From JAVXGM01 sp036657395 (GTDB taxonomy: Bacteria > Bacillota > Clostridia > Peptostreptococcales > Anaerovoracaceae): 64,000 nt of DNA. Numbering within the stretch: position 1 is the stretch's first letter; every line of letters starts with the position of its first letter. The position numbers and the translations under genes are program-made. Below the pieces are notes generated by a model. The model was not told where the DNA came from and did no database searches. It was given only the letters and a program-made list of their open reading frames with translations. The stretch is from contig JAVXGM010000002.1 of NCBI GenBank assembly GCA_036657395.1, forward strand, positions 124,001-188,000. Direction: 5' to 3'. Of this stretch, positions 1 to 8,079 are shown piece after piece.

Positions 1-399
1 GCTAAGGCTGATGACTGCAAAATCATGAATAAGTGGTGCACCCAGTACAGCAGCACCACTACAAGCGGCAGTGATTCCTGGAATAACCTCTATCTCTATA
101 GGTGGATATTTTTGAGCCACTTCATAGATTAGTCCAGCCATACCATATACACCTGCATCCCCGCTGCATACCATAGCTACAGTCTTACCTTTTACCACTT
201 CCTCCACGGCTAGCTTACAACGTTCCACCTCTTTTTTCATAGGAGTTGTCAGAAGTTCTTTATGGCCAAATCTTTCTTTGATTAGGTCGATGTACACTGT
301 GTAACCAGCGATAACCTGACTTTCCTCTAGTACTTCAAGAGCCCTGTTAGTTGCCTGAGAAAGCTCTCCTGGCCCTAAGCCTACTACATATAATTTCAT
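1..399 (-). CDS. cbiH: Precorrin-3B C17-methyltransferase, partial (CbiH/CobJ)
   Basis: This gene starts at 399 and runs off the left edge, so only the first 133 residues are visible. The protein opens with the SAM-dependent tetrapyrrole methylase motif VVGLGPGE, followed by AGYTVYIDL and the glycine-rich CSGDAGVYGMAGL, which are characteristic of the CbiH/CobJ family. The enzyme methylates C17 and drives ring contraction in corrin synthesis. It lies nine bases after the hemA stop, behind an AGAGG-like ribosome-binding site, as the last visible gene of the riboswitch-controlled unit. The C-terminal half, and any fusion partner, lies outside the window. Confidence 0.9.
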   Translation of the reverse strand, partial: MKLYVVGLGPGELSQATNRALEVLEESQVIAGYTVYIDLIKERFGHKELLTTPMKKEVERCKLAVEEVVKGKTVAMVCSGDAGVYGMAGLIYEVAQKYPPIEIEVIPGITAACSGAAVLGAPLIHDFAVISLS

Positions 400-408
400 T
401 TATTACCT

Positions 409-1677
409 CTATTCTTTTATTGATCCTGTTTTCAACGTATCTTTTTTGGCTGATGCTTCTAAGCTTGAAAGACATACTTGCCAATAATCTGAAGGCAAAT
501 TGTCCCTTAGTCCAAAAAATAGCTTTTTTACCGATTTTTCTCCTGAAATTTGTATTTGTTTTTTTAGGTTTTTCTGTTCTTCTTTTGTGGAATCAAAATC
601 ACCTATAGTTTTTTCTAATCGTTTACATAGGTCTTCTACGACTAAATCCGTAATTTTGTCAATTTCGCTGATATATGGTCGAAATGCAAACCAGCGAAGT
701 AATTCTTCTTCAAATTCGACTAAAATATTTTTCGCCTTTTCCAAAGGAATTTGATTTTCCCTATAGGAAAAACTATTGCTGATGTTGTCCATGTTGTAAA
801 GATCAATTTCCTGTATGTTTTCAATTTTAGGATCAATATCCCTTGGTACAGCAAGGTCTAGCCATATGGCATTATCAAATGCCATTGCTGGGCTTATATC
901 ATTTTCATGAATGGTAAAATGGGGGCTTAATGTTGCGCTGATTACCACTTTATATTTGTGTATATTTTCAAGACGTTTTTCATAATTGATCATTTTGCAC
1001 CCAAAAGGAACAACAGATGTTTGCTCTTCATTTTGGTGGAATTTCTTCCGCAATGTCATGGATACATCTGCCCCTTCCCCAACAAGATGGCCTGCGATTA
1101 GTTTTCCAATCTGCCCATTGCCAATGATAAGGCAGGGAACATTTGTTAAATCCCCTATTTGTTTTTTCAAAAGTTCCATACTACTTGTAGCCGCAGAAGG
1201 GTTAATTCCACCAAGTTTTATCTGGGCTTTAATCTTCTTTGCTGCAGTGATTGCCGTTTGAAAAAGCTTTTCTAACACCATATCATCAGATTTTTCTTTT
1301 CGAGATAATGCAAGGGCATCTTTCACTTGAGAAAGAATCTGATCTTCCCCTACAATCTTAGATTCAAGGCCACAAGTGGTCTTAAGCAAATGAGAAATTG
1401 CAACTTCTCCCTGGCGTTTAATAAAAAAGGTGTCATACTCTTCTTTAGAAATAGTTCTAACCTGATTGATAATCGAATACATATCAGGATTCTGATCAGT
1501 ACAACTAATCCAAAACTCTGTTCGATTACAGGTAGAAACAATCACAGATCCTGTCACATGGAAATTTTCTTTAATTGTATTAAGGCCATGGATAATCTGC
1601 AGCCTAGTAAAAGAAAACTTTTCTCTAATTTTAAGTTCTGCCTGGCTGTGATCTATGCCAGCCATTACAATATTCAT
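409..1677 (-). CDS. hemA: Glutamyl-tRNA reductase
   Basis: The enzyme reduces glutamyl-tRNA(Glu) to glutamate-1-semialdehyde, the first committed step of C5-pathway tetrapyrrole synthesis. At 422 residues it has the usual family length. The catalytic cysteine is C50 in the conserved STCNRTE motif, and a glycine-rich NADPH-binding segment (IIGNGQIGK) lies near residue 180. Its start overlaps the cbiF stop by one base (TAATG), so the two are translationally coupled. It sits between corrin methylase genes and downstream of the cobalamin riboswitch, so supply of the first tetrapyrrole precursor appears to be shut down when B12 is plentiful. hemL and hemB lie in the other transcription unit. Confidence 0.95.
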   Translation of the reverse strand: MNIVMAGIDHSQAELKIREKFSFTRLQIIHGLNTIKENFHVTGSVIVSTCNRTEFWISCTDQNPDMYSIINQVRTISKEEYDTFFIKRQGEVAISHLLKTTCGLESKIVGEDQILSQVKDALALSRKEKSDDMVLEKLFQTAITAAKKIKAQIKLGGINPSAATSSMELLKKQIGDLTNVPCLIIGNGQIGKLIAGHLVGEGADVSMTLRKKFHQNEEQTSVVPFGCKMINYEKRLENIHKYKVVISATLSPHFTIHENDISPAMAFDNAIWLDLAVPRDIDPKIENIQEIDLYNMDNISNSFSYRENQIPLEKAKNILVEFEEELLRWFAFRPYISEIDKITDLVVEDLCKRLEKTIGDFDSTKEEQKNLKKQIQISGEKSVKKLFFGLRDNLPSDYWQVCLSSLEASAKKDTLKTGSIKE

Positions 1678-2432
1678 TATTTGCTTGCCTCTCTAAATTC
1701 ATGGGTAAATGTAGGATCATAAAGTCTAGAACGATCATATTTATCCCCTAAAAATTCCCCTACTAAAATAAGTGCTGTCTTTGTAATGTCATTGTCTGCT
1801 GCTGTTTCAGGTATTGTGCCTACTGTGCAGTGAAACACTTTTTCTTCAGGCCAAGTTGCCTTATACACGATGGCCGCTGGTGTGTCCTTAGTATATCCTC
1901 CCACGAGTAATCGCTCCTGTAAGGACTCAAGCAATCCTGTGCTGAGGAATATTGCCATAGTAGCCTGATGTGCTGCCAATTTTGCAATTTCTTCTTTTTC
2001 AGGTACCGGAGTTCTTCCTGCCATTCTAGTAATGATTACAGTCTGAGAAATGTCAGGTAGTGTATATTCTGCTTTTAAGGCTGCTGCTGCTCCACAAAAA
2101 GAACTTACTCCAGGTACTACTTCATAGCTAATAGTTGCTTCTTCTAAAAGATCCATCTGTTCCTTAATAGCTCCGTAGATACTTGGATCGCCTGTATGTA
2201 GCCTGACAGTCATCCATCTCTTTGATTCCGCCTTTTTCATTTCCTCTATGACTTCTTCCAAAGTCATGGATGCGCTGTTATAAATTTGGCAATTGTTTTT
2301 GGCCAAAGCTAAATGTTCTTTATTGACAAGGGAACCGGCATAAATAATCAGATCTGCTGCTTTAAGCAAGTTCTGCCCTTTTACTGTAATTAAATCTACG
2401 GCTCCTGGCCCTGCTCCTACAAAATAAACCAC
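1677..2432 (-). CDS. cbiF: Cobalt-precorrin-4 C11-methyltransferase
   Basis: CbiF transfers a methyl group from SAM to C11 of the contracted corrin ring. The 251-residue protein begins with VYFVGAGPGAVDLITVKG, the tetrapyrrole-methylase signature. It also contains TVRLHTGDPSIYGA and VPGVSSFCGAAAAL, which are typical of the CbiF/CobM branch. Its stop overlaps the hemA start by one base and it follows cbiL after ten bases, so it is part of the tight cbi operon. Length and motifs are complete and nothing looks degraded. Confidence 0.93.
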   Translation of the reverse strand: MVYFVGAGPGAVDLITVKGQNLLKAADLIIYAGSLVNKEHLALAKNNCQIYNSASMTLEEVIEEMKKAESKRWMTVRLHTGDPSIYGAIKEQMDLLEEATISYEVVPGVSSFCGAAAALKAEYTLPDISQTVIITRMAGRTPVPEKEEIAKLAAHQATMAIFLSTGLLESLQERLLVGGYTKDTPAAIVYKATWPEEKVFHCTVGTIPETAADNDITKTALILVGEFLGDKYDRSRLYDPTFTHEFREASK

Positions 2433-2442
2433 ATTTTCTCCT

Positions 2443-3138
2443 TTACTTGTCTTTTACAACGATAATTGAAAAATAACTTGCATCTTCACTAATATCTTTA
2501 GCATGATGGAATACTTGTTCACCATCCATTCCACATCTTTGTACCATCTTGCCTGTAACTGAGGGATCTTCCATAATCATTTTCTTGATTTTCCCGATAG
2601 ATTTTCCACTTTTCATAAGTACTTTTGTGCCTTTTAACCCTAATCCATCCTCCAATCCCTTATATGATGACGGAATGATATGAAGTGGCTGAGAGGCTTC
2701 TGTTAATCCTTCGTTTAACCTGGCTGCCACCGCACAAAATGAAGGAATTCCTGGTACTAGCTCAGCATCATATCCTTTAGCTAAAATTCGATCATGAACA
2801 TATATATAAGTAGAGTATATTGAAGGATCACCTAAAGTGAGAAAGGCTACTGATTTACCGTTTTTTAGATACTTAATAATTTCTTCTGTTGCCTTGTCAT
2901 GGCATTGTTCCAGTTTTGCTTTATCCCGAATCATAGGCATATCCACTTCAACAATATTTTTTTCTTTTATCTCCGGCACAGCGCCTAAGGCTATAGTATA
3001 GGCTGCATTTACGGATTGACCTGAGCAGGGTATTACTATAACATCACATTCCTTTATCAATCTTACTGATTTTAGTGTCATTAGCTCAGGATCTCCTGGG
3101 CCCACACCTAGGCCATATAATTTGCCTGGTTTACACAT
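2443..3138 (-). CDS. cbiL: Cobalt-factor II C20-methyltransferase
   Basis: CbiL methylates C20 of cobalt-factor II (cobalt-sirohydrochlorin), an early step of anaerobic corrin synthesis. I place the start at 3138 (MCKPGKLYGLGVGPGD), because a GGAGG sits six bases before that ATG. An in-frame extension to 3162 would lie inside cbiD and has no better site. The chosen start overlaps the end of cbiD by eight bases, which suggests coupling. Tetrapyrrole-methylase motifs are clear: GVGPGDPELMTLK at the N-terminus, FLTLGDPSIYSTY, and VPGIPSFCAVAARL. The length of about 231 residues is normal for CbiL/CobI. Confidence 0.92.
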   Translation of the reverse strand: MCKPGKLYGLGVGPGDPELMTLKSVRLIKECDVIVIPCSGQSVNAAYTIALGAVPEIKEKNIVEVDMPMIRDKAKLEQCHDKATEEIIKYLKNGKSVAFLTLGDPSIYSTYIYVHDRILAKGYDAELVPGIPSFCAVAARLNEGLTEASQPLHIIPSSYKGLEDGLGLKGTKVLMKSGKSIGKIKKMIMEDPSVTGKMVQRCGMDGEQVFHHAKDISEDASYFSIIVVKDK

Positions 3139-4279
3139 CCTTTTCCTCCTTAATCTTGCCAATTAAACTCTTTGCATTGGCTGACTCCCCTAAATATCCG
3201 TGAAAATTTGAGTACATAATCACCCCAATTTCCATTTGATTATTCACATATTCATTTAACTTCTTCTCTATTTCTGATAAGACTGAAGAAATAACCTTTT
3301 CTTCAATACTGTAGCTTTTAAGCAGAGCAACTGCATCTTCTGTAGTAACACATTCTTCAAGCCTCTTTATTACTTCGTCTGTACTGTGAATTTTTTTACA
3401 ATGCTGTGCCAAAAGCTCCATACGGCGATCTCCATACTTGGAATGAGTGTTCATTGCTCCACCCGCTATCTTTATCAGCTTGCCAATATGTCCCACTAGT
3501 AAAATCCCTTTAAATTCTTGTTCTTTTCCGTAGTCCAAGGAATCTCCAATAAAATTGCTGCACTTCACGCTGTAAAAGGATTCCATATTTGTGTTTTCTG
3601 CCAAGAACCGTTCTCCGTAATTTCCTGGAGTGAGGAGTAAGTATTCAGCACCTGCTGCTTTACGCATATTCATTTCCACTTTGATAGTATCTATTAAGGC
3701 CTGATCACTCATAGGTTCTACAATTCCACTAGTGCCCAAAATCGAAATTCCTCCTACAATTCCCAGCTTTGGATTGAAAGTTTTCTTTGCTAGTTCTACT
3801 CCTGCAGGAATAGAAATCTCAATAGCTATAGACCCTTTATATGAAAACTCTTTGGCTAATTTTATGGTTTCTTCCCTGATCATTTTTCTGGGAGTGGGAT
3901 TTATAGCGGCTTCACCTATGTTACAAGCAAGTCCTGGCTTAGTCACCCTGCCAATTCCCTTGCCTCCATCAATAATTATTTCGCCTAAATTCCCCCCAAG
4001 TAAGGTTGCTTTTCCGTAAACTAAAACTTGATTCGTTACGTCTGGATCATCACCGCTATTTTTCTTTACTACGCATATTGCCGAATTTCCTTCTAAACGA
4101 ATTTTCTCTAAAGGTATAGTAATAGGAATTCCCTTTGGGGTAATCACCGTAACAGGAGATGGGTCTATGCCAGGTGCTAAAAGTAGTGAAACAGCAGCCT
4201 TAGTCGCTGCAGCAGCACAAGTCCCTGTAGTGTATCCTCTTCTTAAGTTTTCGCCAGTTATCATGCTATGATCTTCCAT
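3131..4279 (-). CDS. cbiD: Cobalt-precorrin-5B C1-methyltransferase
   Basis: CbiD methylates C1 of the corrin macrocycle in the anaerobic pathway. It is unrelated in fold to the other cbi methylases. The 382-residue protein carries the family hallmark RRGYTTGTCAAAATKAA near residues 14-29. It also has glycine-rich segments such as IIDGGKGIGRVTKPGL and GISILGTSGIVEPMS. It begins two bases after the cbiK stop and overlaps cbiL by eight bases. The presence of CbiD, with no aerobic CobG or CobF seen, marks the oxygen-independent B12 route. Confidence 0.94.
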   Translation of the reverse strand: MEDHSMITGENLRRGYTTGTCAAAATKAAVSLLLAPGIDPSPVTVITPKGIPITIPLEKIRLEGNSAICVVKKNSGDDPDVTNQVLVYGKATLLGGNLGEIIIDGGKGIGRVTKPGLACNIGEAAINPTPRKMIREETIKLAKEFSYKGSIAIEISIPAGVELAKKTFNPKLGIVGGISILGTSGIVEPMSDQALIDTIKVEMNMRKAAGAEYLLLTPGNYGERFLAENTNMESFYSVKCSNFIGDSLDYGKEQEFKGILLVGHIGKLIKIAGGAMNTHSKYGDRRMELLAQHCKKIHSTDEVIKRLEECVTTEDAVALLKSYSIEEKVISSVLSEIEKKLNEYVNNQMEIGVIMYSNFHGYLGESANAKSLIGKIKEEKDV

Positions 4280-4281
4280 GA

Positions 4282-5058
4282 TTATTCCCCTAGGATTTCA
4301 TCAATATGATCTAAATAAATTTTTCTGATTTCTGGAAACTCTCCTATGCCTTTTAAGATACATTCAACTGCATATCCTTCTTTTTCAAAAAGGGCTTTCC
4401 AGCTACCTTCTTCTCCAGCCATATCATTAGTTGCATGATCCCCTGCAACCACCATAAATGGCAGAAGTATCACTTTTTTATAATTTTTTTTCTTGATATT
4501 AGATAATATCAACTCCACTGTTGGATATCCTTCTACCGTGCCTATAAATACATTGTCGTGACCTAAGGCTTTAAATCTATAATCAAGTGCACTGTATGCT
4601 GCATCAGTAAAATGACCTGTTCCATGTCCCATAAGGACAATTGCAACATCATCTCTCGTAGTTTTGATATTCTTTAGCAAACCTTCGCAAACATGATCAT
4701 AATCTTCAGAAGTAGTAAGAAGTGCTTTGCCTATAGTTAAATTATCAATATTTGCAGCTTTTGCCTGGTAAACCATCTTTTCGTATTCGTCTCCGTTAAT
4801 AATGTGAGTAGGTTGAATATGGACTCTTTTAAAGCCATCCTCTTTAAGTTTTGCCAATGCCTCTGACACATTGTCAATATGAAGGTTGTCTCTACTCTTT
4901 AAGACTTTCATTATCATTCCACTAGTAAATGCTCGTTCCACCTGCCAAGCTGGATAAGCTGTTTTGATACTTTCCTCAATAGCCCCAATGGTTTTTTCCC
5001 TTGTTGCTTCATGACTCGTCCCAAAACTGACTACTAATATTCCTTGCTTCTCGGCCAT
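4282..5058 (-). CDS. cbiK: Anaerobic sirohydrochlorin cobaltochelatase
   Basis: CbiK inserts Co2+ into sirohydrochlorin, the entry point of the early-cobalt pathway. The 258-residue length fits the CbiK type rather than the short CbiX type. Candidate metal-binding histidines are H145 in MGHGTGH and H208 in VVAGDHATNDMAG, and the NGDEYE segment (about residues 88-93) supplies the acidic ligand. The mature protein has no signal peptide, so it is probably cytoplasmic. It lies one base after cbiO, directly linking cobalt import (CbiMNQO) to cobalt insertion. Confidence 0.93.
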   Translation of the reverse strand: MAEKQGILVVSFGTSHEATREKTIGAIEESIKTAYPAWQVERAFTSGMIMKVLKSRDNLHIDNVSEALAKLKEDGFKRVHIQPTHIINGDEYEKMVYQAKAANIDNLTIGKALLTTSEDYDHVCEGLLKNIKTTRDDVAIVLMGHGTGHFTDAAYSALDYRFKALGHDNVFIGTVEGYPTVELILSNIKKKNYKKVILLPFMVVAGDHATNDMAGEEGSWKALFEKEGYAVECILKGIGEFPEIRKIYLDHIDEILGE

Positions 5059-5059
5059 T

Positions 5060-5902
5060 TTATTGCTCCTTTATTGAACTGATGTATTTTTCCAGTTCAC
5101 TTGCTGTATGTGGTAACGGTAGATTTTTATCTAAAATTCCTTCTTCACATAACTTGTAAAAAATACGGAATATAGTTGGCTGCTCTAAATTTGTTTTAGT
5201 TAAAAGTTCCTTGTTTTCAAATATCTTCTCAGGCTTTCCTTCACCTACTATTTCCCCATCATCAAATAGAATCACCCGATCTGCCCAAATTAACGCTCGT
5301 TCAACGTCGTGGGTGGAAAGGATTATGGTAATTCCTTTATTACTAAGCTGGTCTACAATACCGTCTATCATTCTCGCATGCTTTGGATCAAGGGCTGCTG
5401 CGGGTTCATCAAGAAGAATAACCTTAGGCTCCATAACCATTACATCGGCAATGGTTACTCGCTTTTTCTGTCCGCCGCTTAGAAAGTGAACTGGCTTTTC
5501 TGCAAATTCTGTTATGTTTAATTCATCCATAATCTTTTCAACTTTAATCCTAGCCTCTTCTTGAGAGGCGCCTAAGTTCATAAGGCCAAATGAAATTTCC
5601 TGAAGAACGCTAGCGGAAAACAATTGATCATCTGGATTTTGAAAAACGATCCCAACCTGCTGTCTAACTTTCAACAAACCTTTTCTAGAGTAAGTCATAG
5701 GTTCACCGCATATTTGAATTTTTCCAGTGCTGGGTTTTAATATCCCTATTAAATGCAAGAAAAAAGTTGATTTTCCTGAGCCATTTGAACCCATTATAGC
5801 CACTTTTTCTCCTTGATTTATTTCTAGATTTATTCCTTTTAATGCTTTTGTCCCATCTTGATACATGTAGTGGATGTTTTCAGCTCTAATTACTTCTTTC
5901 AT
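5060..5902 (-). CDS. cbiO: Cobalt ECF transporter ATPase
   Basis: This is the ATP-hydrolysing subunit of the CbiMNQO cobalt importer. The 280-residue ABC protein has a Walker A motif at residues 38-45 (GSNGSGKS), a signature LSGGQ at 140-144, and Walker B with the catalytic glutamate at 160-166 (VILLDEP). A D-loop and H-loop (STHD) follow. It overlaps cbiQ by one base, and cbiK follows after one base. A single cbiO is present, so the transporter would use a CbiO homodimer. Confidence 0.94.
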   Translation of the reverse strand: MKEVIRAENIHYMYQDGTKALKGINLEINQGEKVAIMGSNGSGKSTFFLHLIGILKPSTGKIQICGEPMTYSRKGLLKVRQQVGIVFQNPDDQLFSASVLQEISFGLMNLGASQEEARIKVEKIMDELNITEFAEKPVHFLSGGQKKRVTIADVMVMEPKVILLDEPAAALDPKHARMIDGIVDQLSNKGITIILSTHDVERALIWADRVILFDDGEIVGEGKPEKIFENKELLTKTNLEQPTIFRIFYKLCEEGILDKNLPLPHTASELEKYISSIKEQ

Positions 5903-6684
5903 TACATCCCTCCATTTTTATAACAGACAATTGCTAAAGACAAAAGTCCCATCAGATATATTACTGTTATGCCAATTTCCTTTTTCTTGGCTCCTCTTGC
6001 TTCAAATATGACTCTTAGTTGGCCTTCATAACATCTAGCCTCCATAGAATCAAACAACTTATTTGACTTGTCCATAGCTAACATTAAAAGGGAAGCTAGC
6101 ATATTTCCCATACTACTTATTCCTATTTTTAAGCTGCGATTGCCAAGTCGAGCGTTTTGAGCTGTAGTAATGGCGACTGCAATATCCATAAGAACAAAGA
6201 TAAACCTGTATATAAGCAACATGAGTTCCACAAAAATCCAGGGAAAATGTAATTGCTTAAGTAGTGTTATAAGATCCAATATAGTGGTGGTTAAAATTAA
6301 AAAATATAAGCAAGACACCGATCCTAGAGAAACCATAATCAACCTTAATGCATAGGTTAAAGAATATGTGCTTACTGCTAAATATTTGCTTCCTATTTGG
6401 AGGGAAAACAAGTCCATAGGTGTATCGGAGATGTTTACTGCAATAACTACAGTCCCAAGAAGCAAAAATACAAAAGGTGCCGTCATGAGTTTTAAGTAAT
6501 AGCCCAGATTAGCCTGGCTATACCTGATGATTAGGCTCCCCATAATAATTAAAACCATAGTTGAAATTATAAACGAACGAAATCCTACACAAATTAGAAG
6601 TGTACCTAATGCTAGTCCACACTTTACAGCCGTACTTTTATACCGCCATGATGACGAATATGCTAATTTGTCTATTTTCATCAT
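5902..6684 (-). CDS. cbiQ: Cobalt ECF transporter transmembrane subunit
   Basis: CbiQ is the transmembrane coupling (T) component of the energy-coupling-factor cobalt importer. The 260-residue protein shows several hydrophobic spans, a conserved cytosolic segment with an arginine-rich stretch (AQNARLGNRSLKIG) and a MEARCYEG motif. The latter matches the Ala-Arg-Gly-type coupling helices that contact CbiO. The gene overlaps cbiO by one base and begins right at the cbiN stop. Confidence 0.92.
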   Translation of the reverse strand: MMKIDKLAYSSSWRYKSTAVKCGLALGTLLICVGFRSFIISTMVLIIMGSLIIRYSQANLGYYLKLMTAPFVFLLLGTVVIAVNISDTPMDLFSLQIGSKYLAVSTYSLTYALRLIMVSLGSVSCLYFLILTTTILDLITLLKQLHFPWIFVELMLLIYRFIFVLMDIAVAITTAQNARLGNRSLKIGISSMGNMLASLLMLAMDKSNKLFDSMEARCYEGQLRVIFEARGAKKKEIGITVIYLMGLLSLAIVCYKNGGM

Positions 6685-6987
6685 TTATTTTTTCCCATCT
6701 TTCTTTAGAAATTTTTTTTTACAAATTAAGTATCCAAGACCAAATCCAAAGACTCCTGCACCTAATGCTGCCTGTAAACAAAACAATAGGGATTCCGTTT
6801 CTCCACCCGGTGGCTGTAAAATTGGACTTACCCATGGTTTATAATCAGGGTCGATATTTGTAATTATGTCTTTTGCAGCACCATCAGCCCCACCAAATTC
6901 CGATGTAGTATTTATTAGCAATGGAACTACTCCAATAATTACAGCAAGTAGTAAACATCCAATTACAATTTTTGTATTCTTTCCCAT
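6685..6987 (-). CDS. cbiN: Cobalt transport protein CbiN
   Basis: CbiN is the small accessory membrane subunit that helps load cobalt into CbiM. The 100-residue protein has an N-terminal transmembrane segment (residues about 7-25), an extracytoplasmic loop with the family-like sequence FGGADGAAKDII, and a second hydrophobic span (residues about 70-90) ending in a lysine-rich tail. It sits three bases after cbiM, as expected for the cbiMNQO order. Confidence 0.9.
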   Translation of the reverse strand: MGKNTKIVIGCLLLAVIIGVVPLLINTTSEFGGADGAAKDIITNIDPDYKPWVSPILQPPGGETESLLFCLQAALGAGVFGFGLGYLICKKKFLKKDGKK

Positions 6988-6990
6988 TTT

Positions 6991-7746
6991 TTATACCTCC
7001 AGATATCCTAGTTCATTTAATTCTGATTGAGCATAGCTTTCTAGTGCTTTTATAACAACAACCGCCAACAATCCTTCTATAATTGAAAGTGGCACCTGAG
7101 TAATGGCAAATATCGTTAAAAATTCTTGTAGTGAAGCCATAAATCCGCCTACTTCTGATGGATGTGCCATTGCTAATTGTATCGATGTGATACAGTATGT
7201 AAACAGGTCACCTAGACATGCGGCAAGAAATATTCCTAAAGATTTAGGTGCCTTTAATTTCTTGCAAATAAGAAATACACCATAGGCGAAAAACGGGCCA
7301 GCAATTGCCATTGAAAAAGTGTTGGCACCTAGCGTTGTAAGCCCTCCATGGGCTAAAAGTAGTGCTTGAAATATAAGTACGATAATACCAAGAACACACA
7401 TGGCTGTAGGTCCAAAGAGAACCGCACCAAGGCCTGTGCCAGTCATATGAGAGCTGCTTCCTGTAACTGATGGAATCTTCAGCGCTGATAATACAAATAC
7501 ATAGGCCCCCATCATTACTAGTAACAATAATGTCTTTCTATGTTTGTTTACTGTCTTTTTAATGGAGAATATCCCCATTATGAAAAATGGAATACAAATT
7601 GCTCCCCACATAATACAGTAATTTAGCGGTAAATAGCCTTCCATGATGTGCATGGCATTTGATACAGTCATTGGCCCTAAAATAAGCGCCAGTACTACTC
7701 CTGTGATAAACATATAGCGTTCTGTTTTTGATCTGGTTCTTAACAT
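6991..7746 (-). CDS. cbiM: Cobalt ECF transporter substrate-binding membrane protein
   Basis: CbiM is the cobalt-binding (S) component of the importer. The 251-residue protein has an N-terminal signal-like segment of about 31 residues followed by AMHIMEGYLP. In this family cleavage exposes Met-His, whose histidine binds the metal, so processing before MHI is expected. The other conserved histidine lies in SSSHMTGTGLG. It is the first gene behind the cobalamin riboswitch, with GGAGG ten bases before the ATG and a terminator hairpin just upstream of that site. Confidence 0.94.
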   Translation of the reverse strand: MLRTRSKTERYMFITGVVLALILGPMTVSNAMHIMEGYLPLNYCIMWGAICIPFFIMGIFSIKKTVNKHRKTLLLLVMMGAYVFVLSALKIPSVTGSSSHMTGTGLGAVLFGPTAMCVLGIIVLIFQALLLAHGGLTTLGANTFSMAIAGPFFAYGVFLICKKLKAPKSLGIFLAACLGDLFTYCITSIQLAMAHPSEVGGFMASLQEFLTIFAITQVPLSIIEGLLAVVVIKALESYAQSELNELGYLEV

Positions 7747-7765
7747 AGAATTTTCCCTCCTAATT

Positions 7766-7797
7766 AAAAAAGCTATTCTGAAGATGTTCAGAATAGC
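7766..7797 (-). terminator. Riboswitch-controlled terminator before cbiM
   Basis: On the minus strand an 11-bp perfect stem (7787-7797 with 7772-7782, arm GCTATTCTGAA) and a four-base loop are followed at once by six T residues (7771-7766). This is a canonical intrinsic terminator lying between the cobalamin aptamer and the cbiM ribosome-binding site (7756-7760). It is the likely expression platform. A second imperfect hairpin at 7796-7834 (arms GCGTAA/TTACGC) shares two bases with the terminator stem and could act as competitor. Confidence 0.9.
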
Positions 7798-7834
7798 GTA
7801 AATATGTAGAGCTTAGCTGCCTCTACAAAATTAC

Positions 7835-8036
7835 GCCTTCCCATCGTTCGTGAGAATGCGTATACTCGTTATCATTAGGCAGGTCTCCTGGCTTAGGCTT
7901 CATCATTTTAATCGTCTTCCCATTAATACAGTGACGTTTAATTAAAACTCTTCCATTTACAGTGGCGCGACCACGCGGGATTTACACCCGACTTCCCTAT
8001 TATTTCGGCAGGAAATTACCGAACACCTATGATCAA
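7835..8036 (-). ncRNA. Cobalamin (B12) riboswitch
   Basis: The minus strand contains the B12 box AGCCAGGAGACCTGCC at 7893-7878. It also holds the conserved 5' core: ATAGGTG near 8025, GGGAAGTCGGGTGTAAATCCC, and CGCGCCACTGTAA. These are the hallmark elements of the cobalamin aptamer. It lies between its own promoter in the cbiA 3' end and the terminator before cbiM. It should switch off cobalt import, corrin synthesis and hemA when adenosylcobalamin or a related cobalamin is abundant. Boundaries are approximate. Confidence 0.95.
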
Positions 8037-8050
8037 TTAAGTTTTGTGTT

Positions 8051-8079
8051 ATTATAACATAGTCTTAAATCCTGTACAA
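8051..8079 (-). promoter_or_regulatory. Promoter of the riboswitch-cbiM operon, inside cbiA
   Basis: Minus-strand -35 TTGTAC (8079-8074), 17-base spacer and -10 TATAAT (8056-8051) preceded by TG, giving an extended -10. The hexamers sit in the last nine codons of cbiA, so transcription would begin near 8044, immediately before the cobalamin aptamer. Confidence 0.85.

Noticed and set aside
409..1677. Several plus-strand open frames opposite hemA and similar frames opposite other large genes
   Set aside because: They lack ribosome-binding sites and family similarity, and lie fully opposite well-supported genes, as expected by chance.
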